DNA of 64,000 nt from Sporosarcina sp. PTS2304. Lineage in GTDB: Bacteria > Bacillota > Bacilli > Bacillales_A > Planococcaceae. The stretch lies in the NCBI RefSeq assembly GCF_003351785.1, contig NZ_CP031230.1, forward strand, positions 1,603,501-1,667,500. Direction: 5' to 3'. The notes beneath the pieces are model-generated. The model did no database searches, had not been told where the DNA came from, and was given only the letters and a program-made list of their open reading frames with translations. The translations under genes and the position numbers were made by a program. Below, piece by piece: positions 18,393-26,908 of the stretch (the first letter of the stretch is position 1; every line of letters starts with the position of its first letter).

Positions 18393-19327
18393 TGACTACT
18401 TCATTTATCTATACGTATATCCGGCATCGTGATGAACAGGAACTATGCCGGATGGAAATGCGCGCTTTTTTCGGTAAAGATGTAGAGGATAATGTCATTC
18501 AAAGTGAAATAGCGGTTAATCCTTCGCGAAGTCCTTTCATGAAAGCCCGTTTAGAAGTGTGGCTTCATGCGGATAATTTAGAGTCATTAGCTCAGCAAGC
18601 CACTCAACTAGAAGTAGCAAAATCATTTAAGACAGTATGCTTGAATGAGATGGATTTAGCGGATACTCCCAAAATCATTCATGCTCAAAGACGTGATATC
18701 GAGCGTACAGTAGGTTTGAATATTTCAGGTGAACCCGAATTAGATTACCCCGAACTACTCATCGGCATTGTCCAATTAGATGATCAGTGGTATGCAGGTG
18801 AATTAATCGAGAGTTCATCGGATTGGCATGCGCATCAGCAGAAGCCACATATGTACTCTACTGCGCTCGGAACTCGTTTAGCAAGAGCAGCTGTCAATAT
18901 TGCAGTGCCGCATCCTGAAGGCATCCGCGTCATCGATCCGTGCTGTGGAATTGGCACGGTGCTTGTTGAAGCATTGTCGATGGGCATTCCTATTGAAGGA
19001 CGCGACATCAATCCTTTAGTCGTCAACGGTTCTAGAAAAAATATTGCTTATTTTGAATTACAAGGTAGTGTGGAAGTTGGACCTATTGCGGAAGTGGATG
19101 AATTATATGATGTAGCGATTATTGATATGCCATATAATTTATTTACACATATTACGGCAGAAGGTCAGCTGGATATTTTGAAAGAAGCGAGACGCTTTGC
19201 GAAGAGCTGTTTAATTGTTACGATTGAGAATATGGATGATATGCTTGAAGTAGCGGGTTGGGTAATTGCCGATCGCTGTCTTGCGCGGAAAGGTACATTT
19301 TCGCGGGAAGTGGTTTTATGTACATAA
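18392..19327 (+). CDS. Trm11-like RNA methyltransferase
   Basis: 311-residue Rossmann-fold SAM methyltransferase. Motif I is 'DPCCGIGTVLVEAL' and the acidic loop 'EGRDINPLVVNGSRKNI' follows; the catalytic motif IV is 'DMPYNLF', the (D/N)-x-P-Y form of enzymes methylating exocyclic or ring nitrogens. The arrangement with an N-terminal ~160-residue non-catalytic region matches Trm11/TrmG10-type tRNA guanosine methyltransferases, though a clear THUMP domain cannot be seen. The target RNA is unknown. Third gene of the efflux-gene run, ending at a terminator. Confidence 0.8.
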   Translation: MTTSFIYTYIRHRDEQELCRMEMRAFFGKDVEDNVIQSEIAVNPSRSPFMKARLEVWLHADNLESLAQQATQLEVAKSFKTVCLNEMDLADTPKIIHAQRRDIERTVGLNISGEPELDYPELLIGIVQLDDQWYAGELIESSSDWHAHQQKPHMYSTALGTRLARAAVNIAVPHPEGIRVIDPCCGIGTVLVEALSMGIPIEGRDINPLVVNGSRKNIAYFELQGSVEVGPIAEVDELYDVAIIDMPYNLFTHITAEGQLDILKEARRFAKSCLIVTIENMDDMLEVAGWVIADRCLARKGTFSREVVLCT

Positions 19328-19330
19328 ATG

Positions 19331-19369
19331 AAGGACGAGTCGAAGTATATCTTCCGCTCGTCTTTTTTA
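19331..19369 (+). terminator. intrinsic terminator after the methyltransferase
   Basis: AAGGACGAG...GAAG / CTTC..CTCGTCTTTTTT hairpin ending in a T-run. Confidence 0.75.
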
Positions 19370-19402
19370 TAAAAGAAATCATCTACAGAAGAGTGGAACC
19401 CA

Positions 19403-19857
19403 TTGATCAAAAAACTAGATATCACAAAGAAAGCGACTACTGATAGCGTATTACAGATTCAGTTACTTTCCTATCAGGTAGAAGCAAAAATTATTGAATT
19501 CGATGATATCCCGCCGTTAAAAGACACTATTGAAACATTGTCTTCATGCGGTGAAACATTCTTCGGCTATTATGTTCAGGAAGAATTAAGCGGTGTGATA
19601 TCTTATAAACTTGATGAACATACAACGATATTCACCGGTTGATGATTCATCCAACCTATTTCCGAAAAGGAATTGCGGAGCAGTTACTATGTTTCATTGA
19701 AGAATATGAATATACCGCAAAAAAAGTAATAGTTTCTACTGGCTCAAAAAACTTTCCTGCAATACATCTCTATAAAAAGTGTGAATATTTTAAAAAAGGG
19801 GAAAGACAAGTAACAGAACGTCTTACTTTAACAGTATTCGAGAAAGTCTTACGCTAA
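19403..19857 (+). pseudogene. GNAT acetyltransferase split by a frameshift
   Basis: The two halves of one GNAT N-acetyltransferase lie in different frames. The first (19403-19642, TTG start) ends 'GYYVQEELSGVISYKLDEHT' plus five out-of-phase residues; the second contains 'RLMIHPTYFRKGIAEQLL', the acetyl-CoA binding R/Q-x2-G-x-G/A motif, and 'ASHLYKKCEYF'-like beta-7 sequence ('AIHLYKKCEYF'). Together they give the normal ~150-residue domain. The phase changes near 19,630 (ATATTCACCGG): one missing base there would restore reading. It may be a true pseudogene or a sequencing error. Substrate unknown. Confidence 0.8.
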
Positions 19858-19873
19858 GAAAGGAGAGTTACCT

Positions 19874-20077
19874 ATGTTTATTAGTCTAATGAAATTATCT
19901 AGTATTCTTTATCTATGGACTTGGTTCATCTGGCCTTTCGTATTTGTCATTTCTCTCATTTACGCAATCAAAGCCTTAGTGAAAGAAGAACCAACCTTCA
20001 TGAAACCCGCCATCATCGCTTCCGTATCCCTCTTACTCATTCTCGCTGGAATCGCTTCACCGTCGCTATATTTATAA
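19874..20077 (+). CDS. small membrane protein
   Basis: 67 residues with two hydrophobic segments (about 9-32 and 43-63) joined by a short charged loop 'KALVKEEPTFMKP'. A strong AAAGGAGAG ribosome site lies 9 nt upstream, which argues for a real gene. It follows the broken acetyltransferase by 16 bp. No family recognised. Confidence 0.7.
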   Translation: MFISLMKLSSILYLWTWFIWPFVFVISLIYAIKALVKEEPTFMKPAIIASVSLLLILAGIASPSLYL

Positions 20078-20101
20078 TCACAAGTCAGTATCTACACGAA
20101 A

Positions 20102-20133
20102 AAAAGACCGCCACATGTAAATGGACGGTCTTT
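20102..20133 (-). terminator. terminator of leucyl aminopeptidase gene
   Basis: AAAGACCG...CCA / TGG...CGGTCTTT imperfect inverted repeat with a T-run on the minus strand; may also serve the small membrane protein converging from the left. Confidence 0.75.
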
Positions 20134-20140
20134 CACCATT

Positions 20141-21508
20141 TTATTTAGTTAACGAAGTCGTATAATCTGCAAGCAATCGAGCGCCATAGCCTGTTGCGGA
20201 TTTCGTATAATATCCTTTAGGCTTCTGCTTATCCATAACGCCTGCCATATCGACATGTAGCCAGTTCGTCTTCGGTGCAAATTTACGCAAGAATAATCCT
20301 GCAGTAATTGAACCTGCTACAGACAACGAACTGATATTATTACAATCCGCATAGGCACTGTCTAATGATTCTTCATAAGCATCCACTAAAGGAAGTGGCC
20401 AGATAAAGTCACCGTTTTGATCGCCGATTTTCTTCATTTTGTACGCCAGTTCTTCGTCACCGAAAACGCCACCCATTTCTGTACCTAGTGCCGCAACGAC
20501 TGCACCTGTTAATGTAGCGATATCCACCGTATAGTCTGCGCCCAGTTCCTCCGCACGAATCAATCCATCCGCTAAGATCAAACGACCTTCTGCGTCTGTA
20601 TTCCCGACTTGTACACTGATGCCATTCTTAAATTGAATCACTTCACCTGGCATAACAGCGTCTGGTCCTGGTGTATTTTCAACCATTGGAATTAGTACAA
20701 CGACATTCACTTTTGCATCAGAATGCGCTAGAAGTGATAACGCACCGCTGACAGCCGCTGAACCACCCATATCCATACGCATATCACTGTCGTCACGTCC
20801 ACCTTTCAAGCTAATACCACCTGAATCATAAGTTACGCCTTTACCAACAAGTGCCACTAACGGCTTCGATGCATCTGTCTGCAACGTCATCTCAACGAAT
20901 GAAGGCTCATACTTACTACCGCGACAAACAGTTAATACACCATTCATCTGTCGCTCTTCAATTTCTTTCTTACCTAGTACATCAATCTTCACTTTCGTAC
21001 CTTTAAAGTGTTCTTTCAAGACTTCTGGATATGTCTCTGGATTTAGAACATCAGATAATTCATTCATCAAGTCACGTGAAAATGCCATCGCTGCTGCGCG
21101 TACTTCTCCAATTTTCACCAACGCTGAATCTGCTCCACTAACGGTTAATTTCGTTACCGGATTTGCTTTTTTAGATTGATAACGATCGAAATTATACGCT
21201 CCGAGATGCCAACCTTCCACGAATGCAGTAACCGCTTCGTCAGCGTCAGACCATTTCTCCGCTAATACATCTGCTTGAATCGTTGCAGTCTGTACTTTTT
21301 GTGCAGCTAGATTACGGGATACTTCTCCCGCGATACTACGGATATCCTCTAGTGATTTCCACTTCTTATCTTTTAAAACGACTACTTGTTTATCTTCTAG
21401 TACGAGTGAACAATATCCGCCTGTTTGATTCTCGACGAATTGTTTCACCAATTGATTTTTTGTCACTTGGCCAGCAGTTGCCAATAAAATTTCTGTATGG
21501 ATTTGCAT
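20141..21508 (-). CDS. pepA: leucyl aminopeptidase (M17)
   Basis: M17-family dinuclear-zinc aminopeptidase of 455 residues, removing N-terminal residues from peptides in the cytoplasm. The family signature 'NTDAEGRL' is present, and metal and catalytic residues are seen in 'LVGKGVTYDSGGISLK' and 'MRMDMGGSAAVSGAL'. The N-terminal ~150 residues form the less conserved domain. The start at ATG 21508 follows GAGGGG with an 11-nt gap; a GTG at 21529 lies inside that site and is rejected. Single gene. Confidence 0.93.
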   Translation of the reverse strand: MQIHTEILLATAGQVTKNQLVKQFVENQTGGYCSLVLEDKQVVVLKDKKWKSLEDIRSIAGEVSRNLAAQKVQTATIQADVLAEKWSDADEAVTAFVEGWHLGAYNFDRYQSKKANPVTKLTVSGADSALVKIGEVRAAAMAFSRDLMNELSDVLNPETYPEVLKEHFKGTKVKIDVLGKKEIEERQMNGVLTVCRGSKYEPSFVEMTLQTDASKPLVALVGKGVTYDSGGISLKGGRDDSDMRMDMGGSAAVSGALSLLAHSDAKVNVVVLIPMVENTPGPDAVMPGEVIQFKNGISVQVGNTDAEGRLILADGLIRAEELGADYTVDIATLTGAVVAALGTEMGGVFGDEELAYKMKKIGDQNGDFIWPLPLVDAYEESLDSAYADCNNISSLSVAGSITAGLFLRKFAPKTNWLHVDMAGVMDKQKPKGYYTKSATGYGARLLADYTTSLTK

Positions 21509-21553
21509 TTTTTTATTAACCCCTCTCACTATTTCGGTTTCCTAAATAGTTTA

Positions 21554-21709
21554 TCACTTTTTAGCTGATAGCGCTAAGAAGAGGGTAGCAAATGGACCAA
21601 TAAATAGGGAAAGTATGAACCAATTCAAACCACTACGGTTTTTACCTTGCGCAAGTACAGCGTTGATTAAGGCTAGTGTTCCCCAGCCTACGAAATACCC
21701 TTCATTCAA
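21554..21709 (-). CDS. 51-residue membrane protein (TTG start)
   Basis: A short frame with TTG at 21709 preceded by GGAGTG at 7 nt. The product is strongly hydrophobic with two membrane segments ('YFVGWGTLALINAVLA' and 'WFILSLFIGPFATLFLALSA') joined by 'QGKNRSGLN' and ending 'AKK', a plausible small membrane protein with a Lys tail. It is upstream of and co-directional with the aminopeptidase (46 bp gap). Too small for family recognition by eye. Confidence 0.6.
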   Translation of the reverse strand: MNEGYFVGWGTLALINAVLAQGKNRSGLNWFILSLFIGPFATLFLALSAKK

Positions 21710-21781
21710 CTTTAATCACTCCAATAATTAGTATGCCTTTTATACGTTTCAAGAGTGTATGATGTTTCATTTTCACACACA

Positions 21782-21810
21782 AAAAGGAACATCCAATAGA
21801 TGCTCCTTTC
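21782..21810 (-). terminator. terminator after the 78-residue gene
   Basis: AAAGGAGCATCTATTGGATGTTCCTTT (minus strand) hairpin followed by T-rich sequence. Confidence 0.75.
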
Positions 21811-21816
21811 TTTACA

Positions 21817-22053
21817 TTAACTATTAATCGATGTCGGTGCGTTGTCATCTGTAGCATTGTCATAATTCTGATCGCCGACTTTTGCGCGAATTTCTTCTTC
21901 TGTTAAAGGTGGCGGGATTTCATGTTCTGCTAATGCACGTGTTTCTGGTGGAACTTCAACATTTTCCATGGCCGCATTGCGTGCATCCATTTCCCGTCCG
22001 TATTGTTCACGTTGTTGTGCAGTAGTTCTTTCATCTTTTGGCAAATCAGCCAT
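21817..22053 (-). CDS. small hydrophilic protein of unknown function
   Basis: 78 residues, highly charged and probably largely unstructured (rich in Glu, Asp, Asn, Ala; Pro-rich 'EIPPPLTEEEI'), without Cys or membrane segment. GAGGTG precedes the ATG at 7 nt and a terminator follows, supporting expression. It is divergent from the YaiI/YqxD gene with 92 bp between. No family recognised. Confidence 0.7.
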   Translation of the reverse strand: MADLPKDERTTAQQREQYGREMDARNAAMENVEVPPETRALAEHEIPPPLTEEEIRAKVGDQNYDNATDDNAPTSINS

Positions 22054-22145
22054 TCAGCGTCACCTCAATTTACTGTTTTCACTTATGTTACCCGATATTT
22101 GTTATACTAAAACGTATGAATGGAAATAGAGAGGTGAAAAATTTT

Positions 22146-22592
22146 ATGACAACAATTTTGGTTGATGCAGATGGTTGTTCTGTAATTAACGAAACTATTG
22201 CGATTGCTAAAGAATACCGGTTTCCCTGTATATTACTTTGTGATACAGCACATGAAATGCACCGCGATGGGGCAGAAACGATTACTGTATCAAAAGGTGC
22301 AGATGCAGTCGATTTCGTGTTAGTCAATCGCATAAAAAAAGGTGATATTATCGTAACCCAAGATTATGGACTAGCCGCCATGGCTTTAGCAAAACAAGGA
22401 TTTCCGCTCGATCAAAACGGCAGATGGTTCACAAATGAAAATATCGATCAGTTGTTAGCAGCACGTCATAAAGCGCAGAAAATCCGTCGTGCAGGCGGAA
22501 GATTACGAGGTCCGAAAAAGCGAACGACAGAGCAAACAGAAGCTTTTGTAGTAAGTTTACGAAAATTATGCGACACGGTACCCACCATTTAA
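22146..22592 (+). CDS. YaiI/YqxD (DUF188) family protein
   Basis: 148 residues with the DUF188 features: 'ILVDADGCSVIN' at the N-terminus (PIN-like acidic residues), 'KGADAVDFVLVNRIKKGDIIVTQDYGLAAMAL' in the middle and 'RRAGGRLRGPKKRT' basic motif near the C-terminus. The fold suggests a nuclease-like PIN relative acting on RNA, but no function is proven. ATG 22146 has AGAGGTG about 9 nt upstream; the longer frame upstream lacks a start site. Confidence 0.88.
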   Translation: MTTILVDADGCSVINETIAIAKEYRFPCILLCDTAHEMHRDGAETITVSKGADAVDFVLVNRIKKGDIIVTQDYGLAAMALAKQGFPLDQNGRWFTNENIDQLLAARHKAQKIRRAGGRLRGPKKRTTEQTEAFVVSLRKLCDTVPTI

Positions 22593-22620
22593 AAGTAGCT
22601 GTCCAATATGGCGTTTGTAT

Positions 22621-22663
22621 AAACTGAGCAGAGAAAAACGACTCGTTTTCCTTTGCTCAGTTT
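22621..22663 (+). terminator. terminator of the DUF188 gene
   Basis: AAACTGAGCA ... TGCTCAGTTT stem followed by T-rich sequence. Confidence 0.8.
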
Positions 22664-22720
22664 TGTTTTATAATTCGTTGCCTTAGAAAGCAGACAGTAT
22701 TTTTCTCCTCACTCGAAGAA

Positions 22721-23150
22721 TTCTTTGTGGGGCAGAAAATGAATGTATGTGTGAGGATTCTCCCTACAGAATCGGACGCTTTCCTGAGGGGACGCGGCGG
22801 ACTCGCCAAAAGTGCGTGGCGATTACGCCTGTCACCCTGATCCTCCAAGAGTCGCCGGTTCTTCCGGGAGAATCCTTGAGTTTTTGTCGGGAAGTTAATT
22901 GGTGTTCGGCCTGAAGTTGGAGTGGAGTGAGTGACTTCTTCTTTGTAGTGCAGAAAAAGAGTGTACGTGTTAGGATTCTCCCTACAGAACCGGACGCTTT
23001 CCTGAGGGGGCGCGGCGGACTCGCCAGAAGTTCTTTGGCGATTACGCCTGTCGCCCTGATTTTCCAGGAGTCGCCGGTTCTTCCGGGAGAATCCTTGAGT
23101 TTGTGTCGGGAAGCCATTTAGTGTTCGTCCAGAAATTAAGTATGGTATGT
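22721..23150. repeat. two tandem type-A repeat units (218 bp)
   Basis: Unit starts at 22,721 and 22,939 ('TTCTTTGT..GGCAGAAAA'), period 218 bp. Both contain 'AGGATTCTCCCTACAGAA', 'CGGACGCTTTCCTGAGGGG', 'TTCCGGGAGAATCCTTGAG' and 'GTGTTCG'. The reverse complement occurs at 4557-4818. Outer parts GATTCTCCC / GGGAGAATC form a long-range inverted repeat, so a transcript would fold into a branched hairpin. Much of the 1-kb gap 22,593-23,616 is repeat. Confidence 0.85.
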
Positions 23151-23384
23151 TCCGCTTCCTGACCAGTGTGGGTGAAGCTTTGGATTACCTGACTGAATGC
23201 ATATAGAGTCATTGCTTTTCTCACTCCATTCATCTAAACAGTCATAGTAGCTAGCAACACGTCACCGCTTTTTAACTTCAAAAACGGTCGCATGGTATCA
23301 GACAAGTCTACTTACTTGGTCTTTCTCCATCTACAAAGAGTGATCAACCTGTCTTGCACACACTAAGTACGGCTGAAGCTGGAA

Positions 23385-23545
23385 GACGATCGACTCCGGG
23401 AGGATCAAGGACGACAGGCGTAACCCGCAGCGCACTTTTGCGGGGTCCGCCGCGTCCCCTCCGGAAAGCGTATCGTCTGGAAGCGCAAGCCGCAAGACAC
23501 TTCAAGCCAGTTTCACTCCATCCAATCGCCATATTCACTCACTTA
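23385..23545. repeat. dispersed GC-richer repeat (type B)
   Basis: Contains 'GGGAGGATCAAGGACGACAG', 'GCGTAACCCGCAGCGCAC', 'CCGGAAAGCGTATCGTCTGG' and 'AAGCGCAAGCCGCAAGACAC'. The last part recurs at 44,083-44,150, and the first part aligns with the type-A core, so A and B look like diverged branches. 'GACGATCGACTCCGG' and 'CCGGAAAGCGTATCGTC' are partly complementary ends. Confidence 0.75.
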
Positions 23546-23555
23546 TTCCCATAAG

Positions 23556-23607
23556 AAAAGGACTGTCACGGAAAGTCAGATACTACTGACTCTCCCGACA
23601 GCCCCTT
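23556..23607 (-). terminator. long terminator of the cupin gene
   Basis: Minus strand GGGGCTGTC.GGA.AGTCAG / CTGACT.TCC.GACAGTCC with loop TAGTAT and T-rich tail. Confidence 0.8.
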
Positions 23608-23616
23608 AAGATACTT

Positions 23617-23916
23617 TTATGGTTTAGCTTGAATTACGATGAGATCAGATTCTTCAATCGCATGTAAACTATGCTTTTCACGTGGATCCATATGCAATAC
23701 ATTATCGGGCGTTAGTTCAACAGTCTCTCCTTCCACTGTAAAACGAACACGGCCTTTGCGAACGATAATAAATACTTCGCTATCAGCATCATGCTCGGCG
23801 ATCTCTTCCCCTTTACGTAATTGGATGTTCAGTACTACTGCGTTATCAACTGCCGCCACCCGGTCCATATGCTTTTGTTTTTCTGTTAACTGATTCTTCG
23901 TATCCAGTAATTTCAT
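23617..23916 (-). CDS. single-domain cupin protein
   Basis: 99-residue small beta-barrel (cupin_2). Motif 1 'GEEIAEHDADSEVFIIVRKG' keeps one His and the Glu of the metal-binding G-x5-H-x-H-x3,4-E-x6-G pattern but has D-A-D in place of the second His; motif 2 'MDPREKHSLHAIEE' has a His. Metal binding is therefore uncertain. AAAGGGGAG lies 7 nt before the ATG. Role unknown (sensor, sugar or redox enzyme relatives exist). Transcribed alone, divergent from the polyketide synthase with a 226-bp gap that shows no clear operator. Confidence 0.85.
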   Translation of the reverse strand: MKLLDTKNQLTEKQKHMDRVAAVDNAVVLNIQLRKGEEIAEHDADSEVFIIVRKGRVRFTVEGETVELTPDNVLHMDPREKHSLHAIEESDLIVIQAKP

Positions 23917-24142
23917 CTCTGTTCTCCCCTTTCTTAATTACATACATTGCACAAAATCTGTCTAAACTAATGATAGAACAACATCATTCCTATTACTAGT
24001 TTTTTATCCTCTTAATAGGGAATAGCAAGTAAGACATACTATTTTCTTGTAATAGACTTTTCAATATGTAGACAAGTCTTCATCCATTCTTGCATATAGT
24101 CTATAAGAAATGTCACTCATTACTAGTTAACGGAGGTTGCCT

Positions 24143-25222
24143 ATGCCAAAAATTCAATCTATCAGTACAGTTTGTCCACCTGTTGAACTAAAACAGGAAG
24201 AAGCCATGAAGTTTGCTCGTTCTCTTTTTTCTGATTCATTTAAAGATATTGATCGTTTACTAAAAGTGTTCCAAAATGGCGAGATCGATACACGTCAAGT
24301 TTGTATGCCTTTAGAATGGTATTCCGAACCGCATGATTTTGAAACGAAAAATAATCTTTATATTGAACATGCTGTGACGCTTGGGAAACAGGCGGTAGAG
24401 AAATGTTTAACGAACTCAGCCACTTTAGAGCGTTCGGTAGATCCAGCTGAAATCGATGCGATTTTCTTCGTATCTAGCAGCGGACTAGCGACACCTAGTA
24501 TTGATGCACGACTTATTAATCAATTACCGTTTCGCCATGATATTAAACGTATTCCCATCTGGGGTCTTGGCTGTGCAGGTGGTGCATCGGGTATGAGCCG
24601 CGCTTTCGATTATTGTAAAGCTTATCCAGAATCCAATGTTCTAGTACTTGCTTTGGAACTTTGTAGCTTGACGTTCCAGCGTGATGACGTAACAAAAAGT
24701 AATCTAGTGGGGGTGTCGTTATTTTCAGATGGTGTAGCATGTGCGTTAGTTTCAGGTGAACAATCCACGATTAAAAGCACCCGTCCAATGCCTGTAATAC
24801 GTGCAACTTCTTCACGCTTCATGCCTGATTCTGAAGATGTAATGGGCTGGGATATTAAAAATGATGGTTTGCATGTAGTCTTTTCGAAAAGTATTCCAAA
24901 CGTCATCAAGAGTTGGCTCGGACCATTCGTCCACCAGTTTGTAAAAGAGCAAAATTTATCTATGGAGGATGTTACCCATTTTGTGGCACATCCTGGAGGA
25001 AAGAAAGTACTTGACGCCTATGAAAAAGCACTTCATATGGATTCACAGCAAACGGCTACTTCCAAGAAAGTGCTACAACATCACGGCAACATGTCCTCTC
25101 CTACCGTGTTATACGTATTAAAAGATTTCATCGAACAACAACCGACTTCAGGAGATATTGGCTTAATGGCAGCATTAGGACCAGGCTTTTGCGGGGAATT
25201 ACTATTATTGGAGTGGCAGTGA
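24143..25222 (+). CDS. bpsA: type III polyketide synthase (alkylpyrone synthase-like)
   Basis: Chalcone/stilbene-synthase superfamily enzyme of 359 residues. The catalytic triad is complete: Cys in 'WGLGCAGGASG' (about C144), His in 'FVAHPGGKKVL', Asn in 'HHGNMSSPTVL'. It condenses a fatty acyl starter with malonyl-CoA to make alkylpyrones, as its Bacillus relative BpsA does. ATG 24143 follows GGAGG by 7 nt. The next gene, one base after the stop, is the isoprenylcysteine-methyltransferase-like partner, the same pair as bpsA-bpsB (bcsA-ypbQ) of B. subtilis. Symbol assigned by this synteny. Confidence 0.9.
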   Translation: MPKIQSISTVCPPVELKQEEAMKFARSLFSDSFKDIDRLLKVFQNGEIDTRQVCMPLEWYSEPHDFETKNNLYIEHAVTLGKQAVEKCLTNSATLERSVDPAEIDAIFFVSSSGLATPSIDARLINQLPFRHDIKRIPIWGLGCAGGASGMSRAFDYCKAYPESNVLVLALELCSLTFQRDDVTKSNLVGVSLFSDGVACALVSGEQSTIKSTRPMPVIRATSSRFMPDSEDVMGWDIKNDGLHVVFSKSIPNVIKSWLGPFVHQFVKEQNLSMEDVTHFVAHPGGKKVLDAYEKALHMDSQQTATSKKVLQHHGNMSSPTVLYVLKDFIEQQPTSGDIGLMAALGPGFCGELLLLEWQ

Positions 25223-25223
25223 G

Positions 25224-25751
25224 ATGGGCAAATTATTCCTGATCGTTTTCACCATTGTAGTTATTCAACGCCTAGTTGAATTAGGGGTAGCTAAACGCAA
25301 TGAACAATGGATGCGCAGTCAAGGAGCTATTGAAATAGGGGCTTCGCATTACAAGTGGATGGTTCTTATGCATACAGCATTTTTTATCTCATTACTCGTA
25401 GAAGTAGCGTGGTTCGATCGTCCACTTTCTCCATTTTCCAGTTTGTTGTTTAGTTTTTTTCTTCTGATGCAACTGGCACGCATTTGGTGTCTCTCCTCCC
25501 TCGGCAAGTTCTGGAATACGAAGATTCTTATTTTACCAGGGGCTACTGTTCAGAAAAAAGGGCCTTACCGCTGGATCCGTCATCCAAACTATGTAATTGT
25601 TACAATAGAACTTATAGTATTACCATTATTGTTTAGTGCTTATTTTACCGCTGTACTGTTTCTCGTTTTAAACGCCTGGATGCTTTCGGTACGAATTCCA
25701 GCAGAGGAACGAGCATTGCGTGAATTGACGAATTATAATGAGATGTTTTGA
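25224..25751 (+). CDS. bpsB: isoprenylcysteine carboxyl methyltransferase-like protein (BpsB/YpbQ)
   Basis: 175-residue integral membrane protein with four or five membrane segments and the ICMT-family C-terminal signature 'GPYRWIRHPNYVIVTIE' plus 'ERALREL', which bind SAM. In Bacillus the homologue O-methylates the alkylpyrones made by the neighbouring type III synthase; that role is inferred here from the one-base gap to the synthase gene. It ends the operon; a repeat-filled gap follows. Confidence 0.88.
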   Translation: MGKLFLIVFTIVVIQRLVELGVAKRNEQWMRSQGAIEIGASHYKWMVLMHTAFFISLLVEVAWFDRPLSPFSSLLFSFFLLMQLARIWCLSSLGKFWNTKILILPGATVQKKGPYRWIRHPNYVIVTIELIVLPLLFSAYFTAVLFLVLNAWMLSVRIPAEERALRELTNYNEMF

Positions 25752-25789
25752 TAGCAAAAGAGTTTCCGAAATATAGTGCTAGCTGACTT

Positions 25790-26130
25790 TATTCTAATGA
25801 GCGTGATAGGAGACGTATTGTTAGTTTTAGATGGTTTGGATTCAACGGATGGGGGTGGTGGAGACGTTAGGTATGTCGTTTCGTTTCAGCTGGACGCGTT
25901 CAGGAGGGCGTGCGGTGAACCACACCTCTAGAGAAAAGATGTACTCCTAACGCTACGATGGTGTTTCACCTGTCACGCTGACCATTCTCAAAGTCGCTGG
26001 CTTGTTGTATTCTTCTACTTTCTTTAAGAGGGAGGTTTTACTATTTTAGTTGCCGTTTCTAGATAGCTGGGGTTTTACGGGTGGGAGTAGTTAGAGCTTG
26101 TGAGGTAAGTCATTTCTGCAAAATATGATG
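25790..26130. repeat. dispersed repeat (type C)
   Basis: Fills most of the 411-bp gap 25,752-26,162. Shares 'TTGTTAGTT', 'GATGG.T.GGATTCAACGGAT', 'GGAGACGTTAGGTAT', 'GGACGCGTTCAG' and 'GCGGTGAACCA' with 4080-4440. No gene. Confidence 0.65.
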
Positions 26131-26162
26131 GAATTATGGTTGTTATTTTTAACTAAATAAAG

Positions 26163-26891
26163 TCATTCACAAGCCCTTCCATCTCTATTTCGATCTAGTC
26201 TGTCCGCATAAGCGGGATGTCCTTTTTTGACGCCGTCTGGATAATTCTTCCGCAGTTCTGTGCAATTTTTAAAGTATTCCTCTTTACCAGAGGTCGGTTG
26301 CTTCATAGATTCCTTTGGGTATTTTTCGCTGTCAAAGCCGCGGTCTGTCGCATAGTCCTCTAATGACCAAATGCCGATTCCTGACTTTTTTGCTTGTGAC
26401 TCTGCGGTCTTGAATGACTCCAAATGCCGAGTATTTGGTGGATAAACATATGCCACCCGCGCAAGTCCTTCTTTCAATAACTGCCCCTGTACACTCTCAC
26501 CATCTATGTATATATACGCTAGTAATCTCCCGTACTTATCATATTTATCGCCAATATCGAACTCAATTTCTAGTTGTCCTTTTTGCAGTAGCTCTTGATT
26601 ACGCGTTTTGGCTTGTTGACCGAAAGGCTGCTTCCCTAGACGGGGATGATTCGTTTCAGGCGTATCGATCAATAAGTACCGTACATTTACTTCTTTGCCC
26701 TCATATATAATTTTAATCGTATCTCCGTCAATTGTTTTTACTAATTCGACAGGAATCAGACCGGAACGACTCGGTTGTATATCCTCTTCGCCAAAAATTT
26801 CAGGAAAATAGATAACCGCAATTGCTACAGCTACAGCGATTAGAAACGAACTAATCCATTTTCCGCTCTTTGTTTGCTTCTTTTCATTCAT
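26163..26891 (-). CDS. thermonuclease-type nuclease with excalibur domain
   Basis: 242 residues: N-terminal membrane anchor or signal segment (about 12-30), a staphylococcal-nuclease domain (about 45-180), and a C-terminal excalibur calcium-binding motif ('DRNRDGRACE'). Nuclease residues are visible in 'VKTIDGDTIKI' , 'LIDTPETNHP', 'EIGDKYDKYGRLLAYIY' and 'EGLARVAY', matching the catalytic Arg/Glu/Arg arrangement. It is expected to act outside the membrane, cutting DNA and RNA with Ca2+. It lies 17 bp after the second FluC gene and may be read in the same transcript. Confidence 0.9.
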   Translation of the reverse strand: MNEKKQTKSGKWISSFLIAVAVAIAVIYFPEIFGEEDIQPSRSGLIPVELVKTIDGDTIKIIYEGKEVNVRYLLIDTPETNHPRLGKQPFGQQAKTRNQELLQKGQLEIEFDIGDKYDKYGRLLAYIYIDGESVQGQLLKEGLARVAYVYPPNTRHLESFKTAESQAKKSGIGIWSLEDYATDRGFDSEKYPKESMKQPTSGKEEYFKNCTELRKNYPDGVKKGHPAYADRLDRNRDGRACE

Positions 26892-26908
26892 ACATCTATA
26901 CCTCTTTT

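Noticed and set aside
22657..23554. Short frames between the DUF188 and cupin genes
   Set aside because: Products of type-A and type-B repeats in arbitrary frames.
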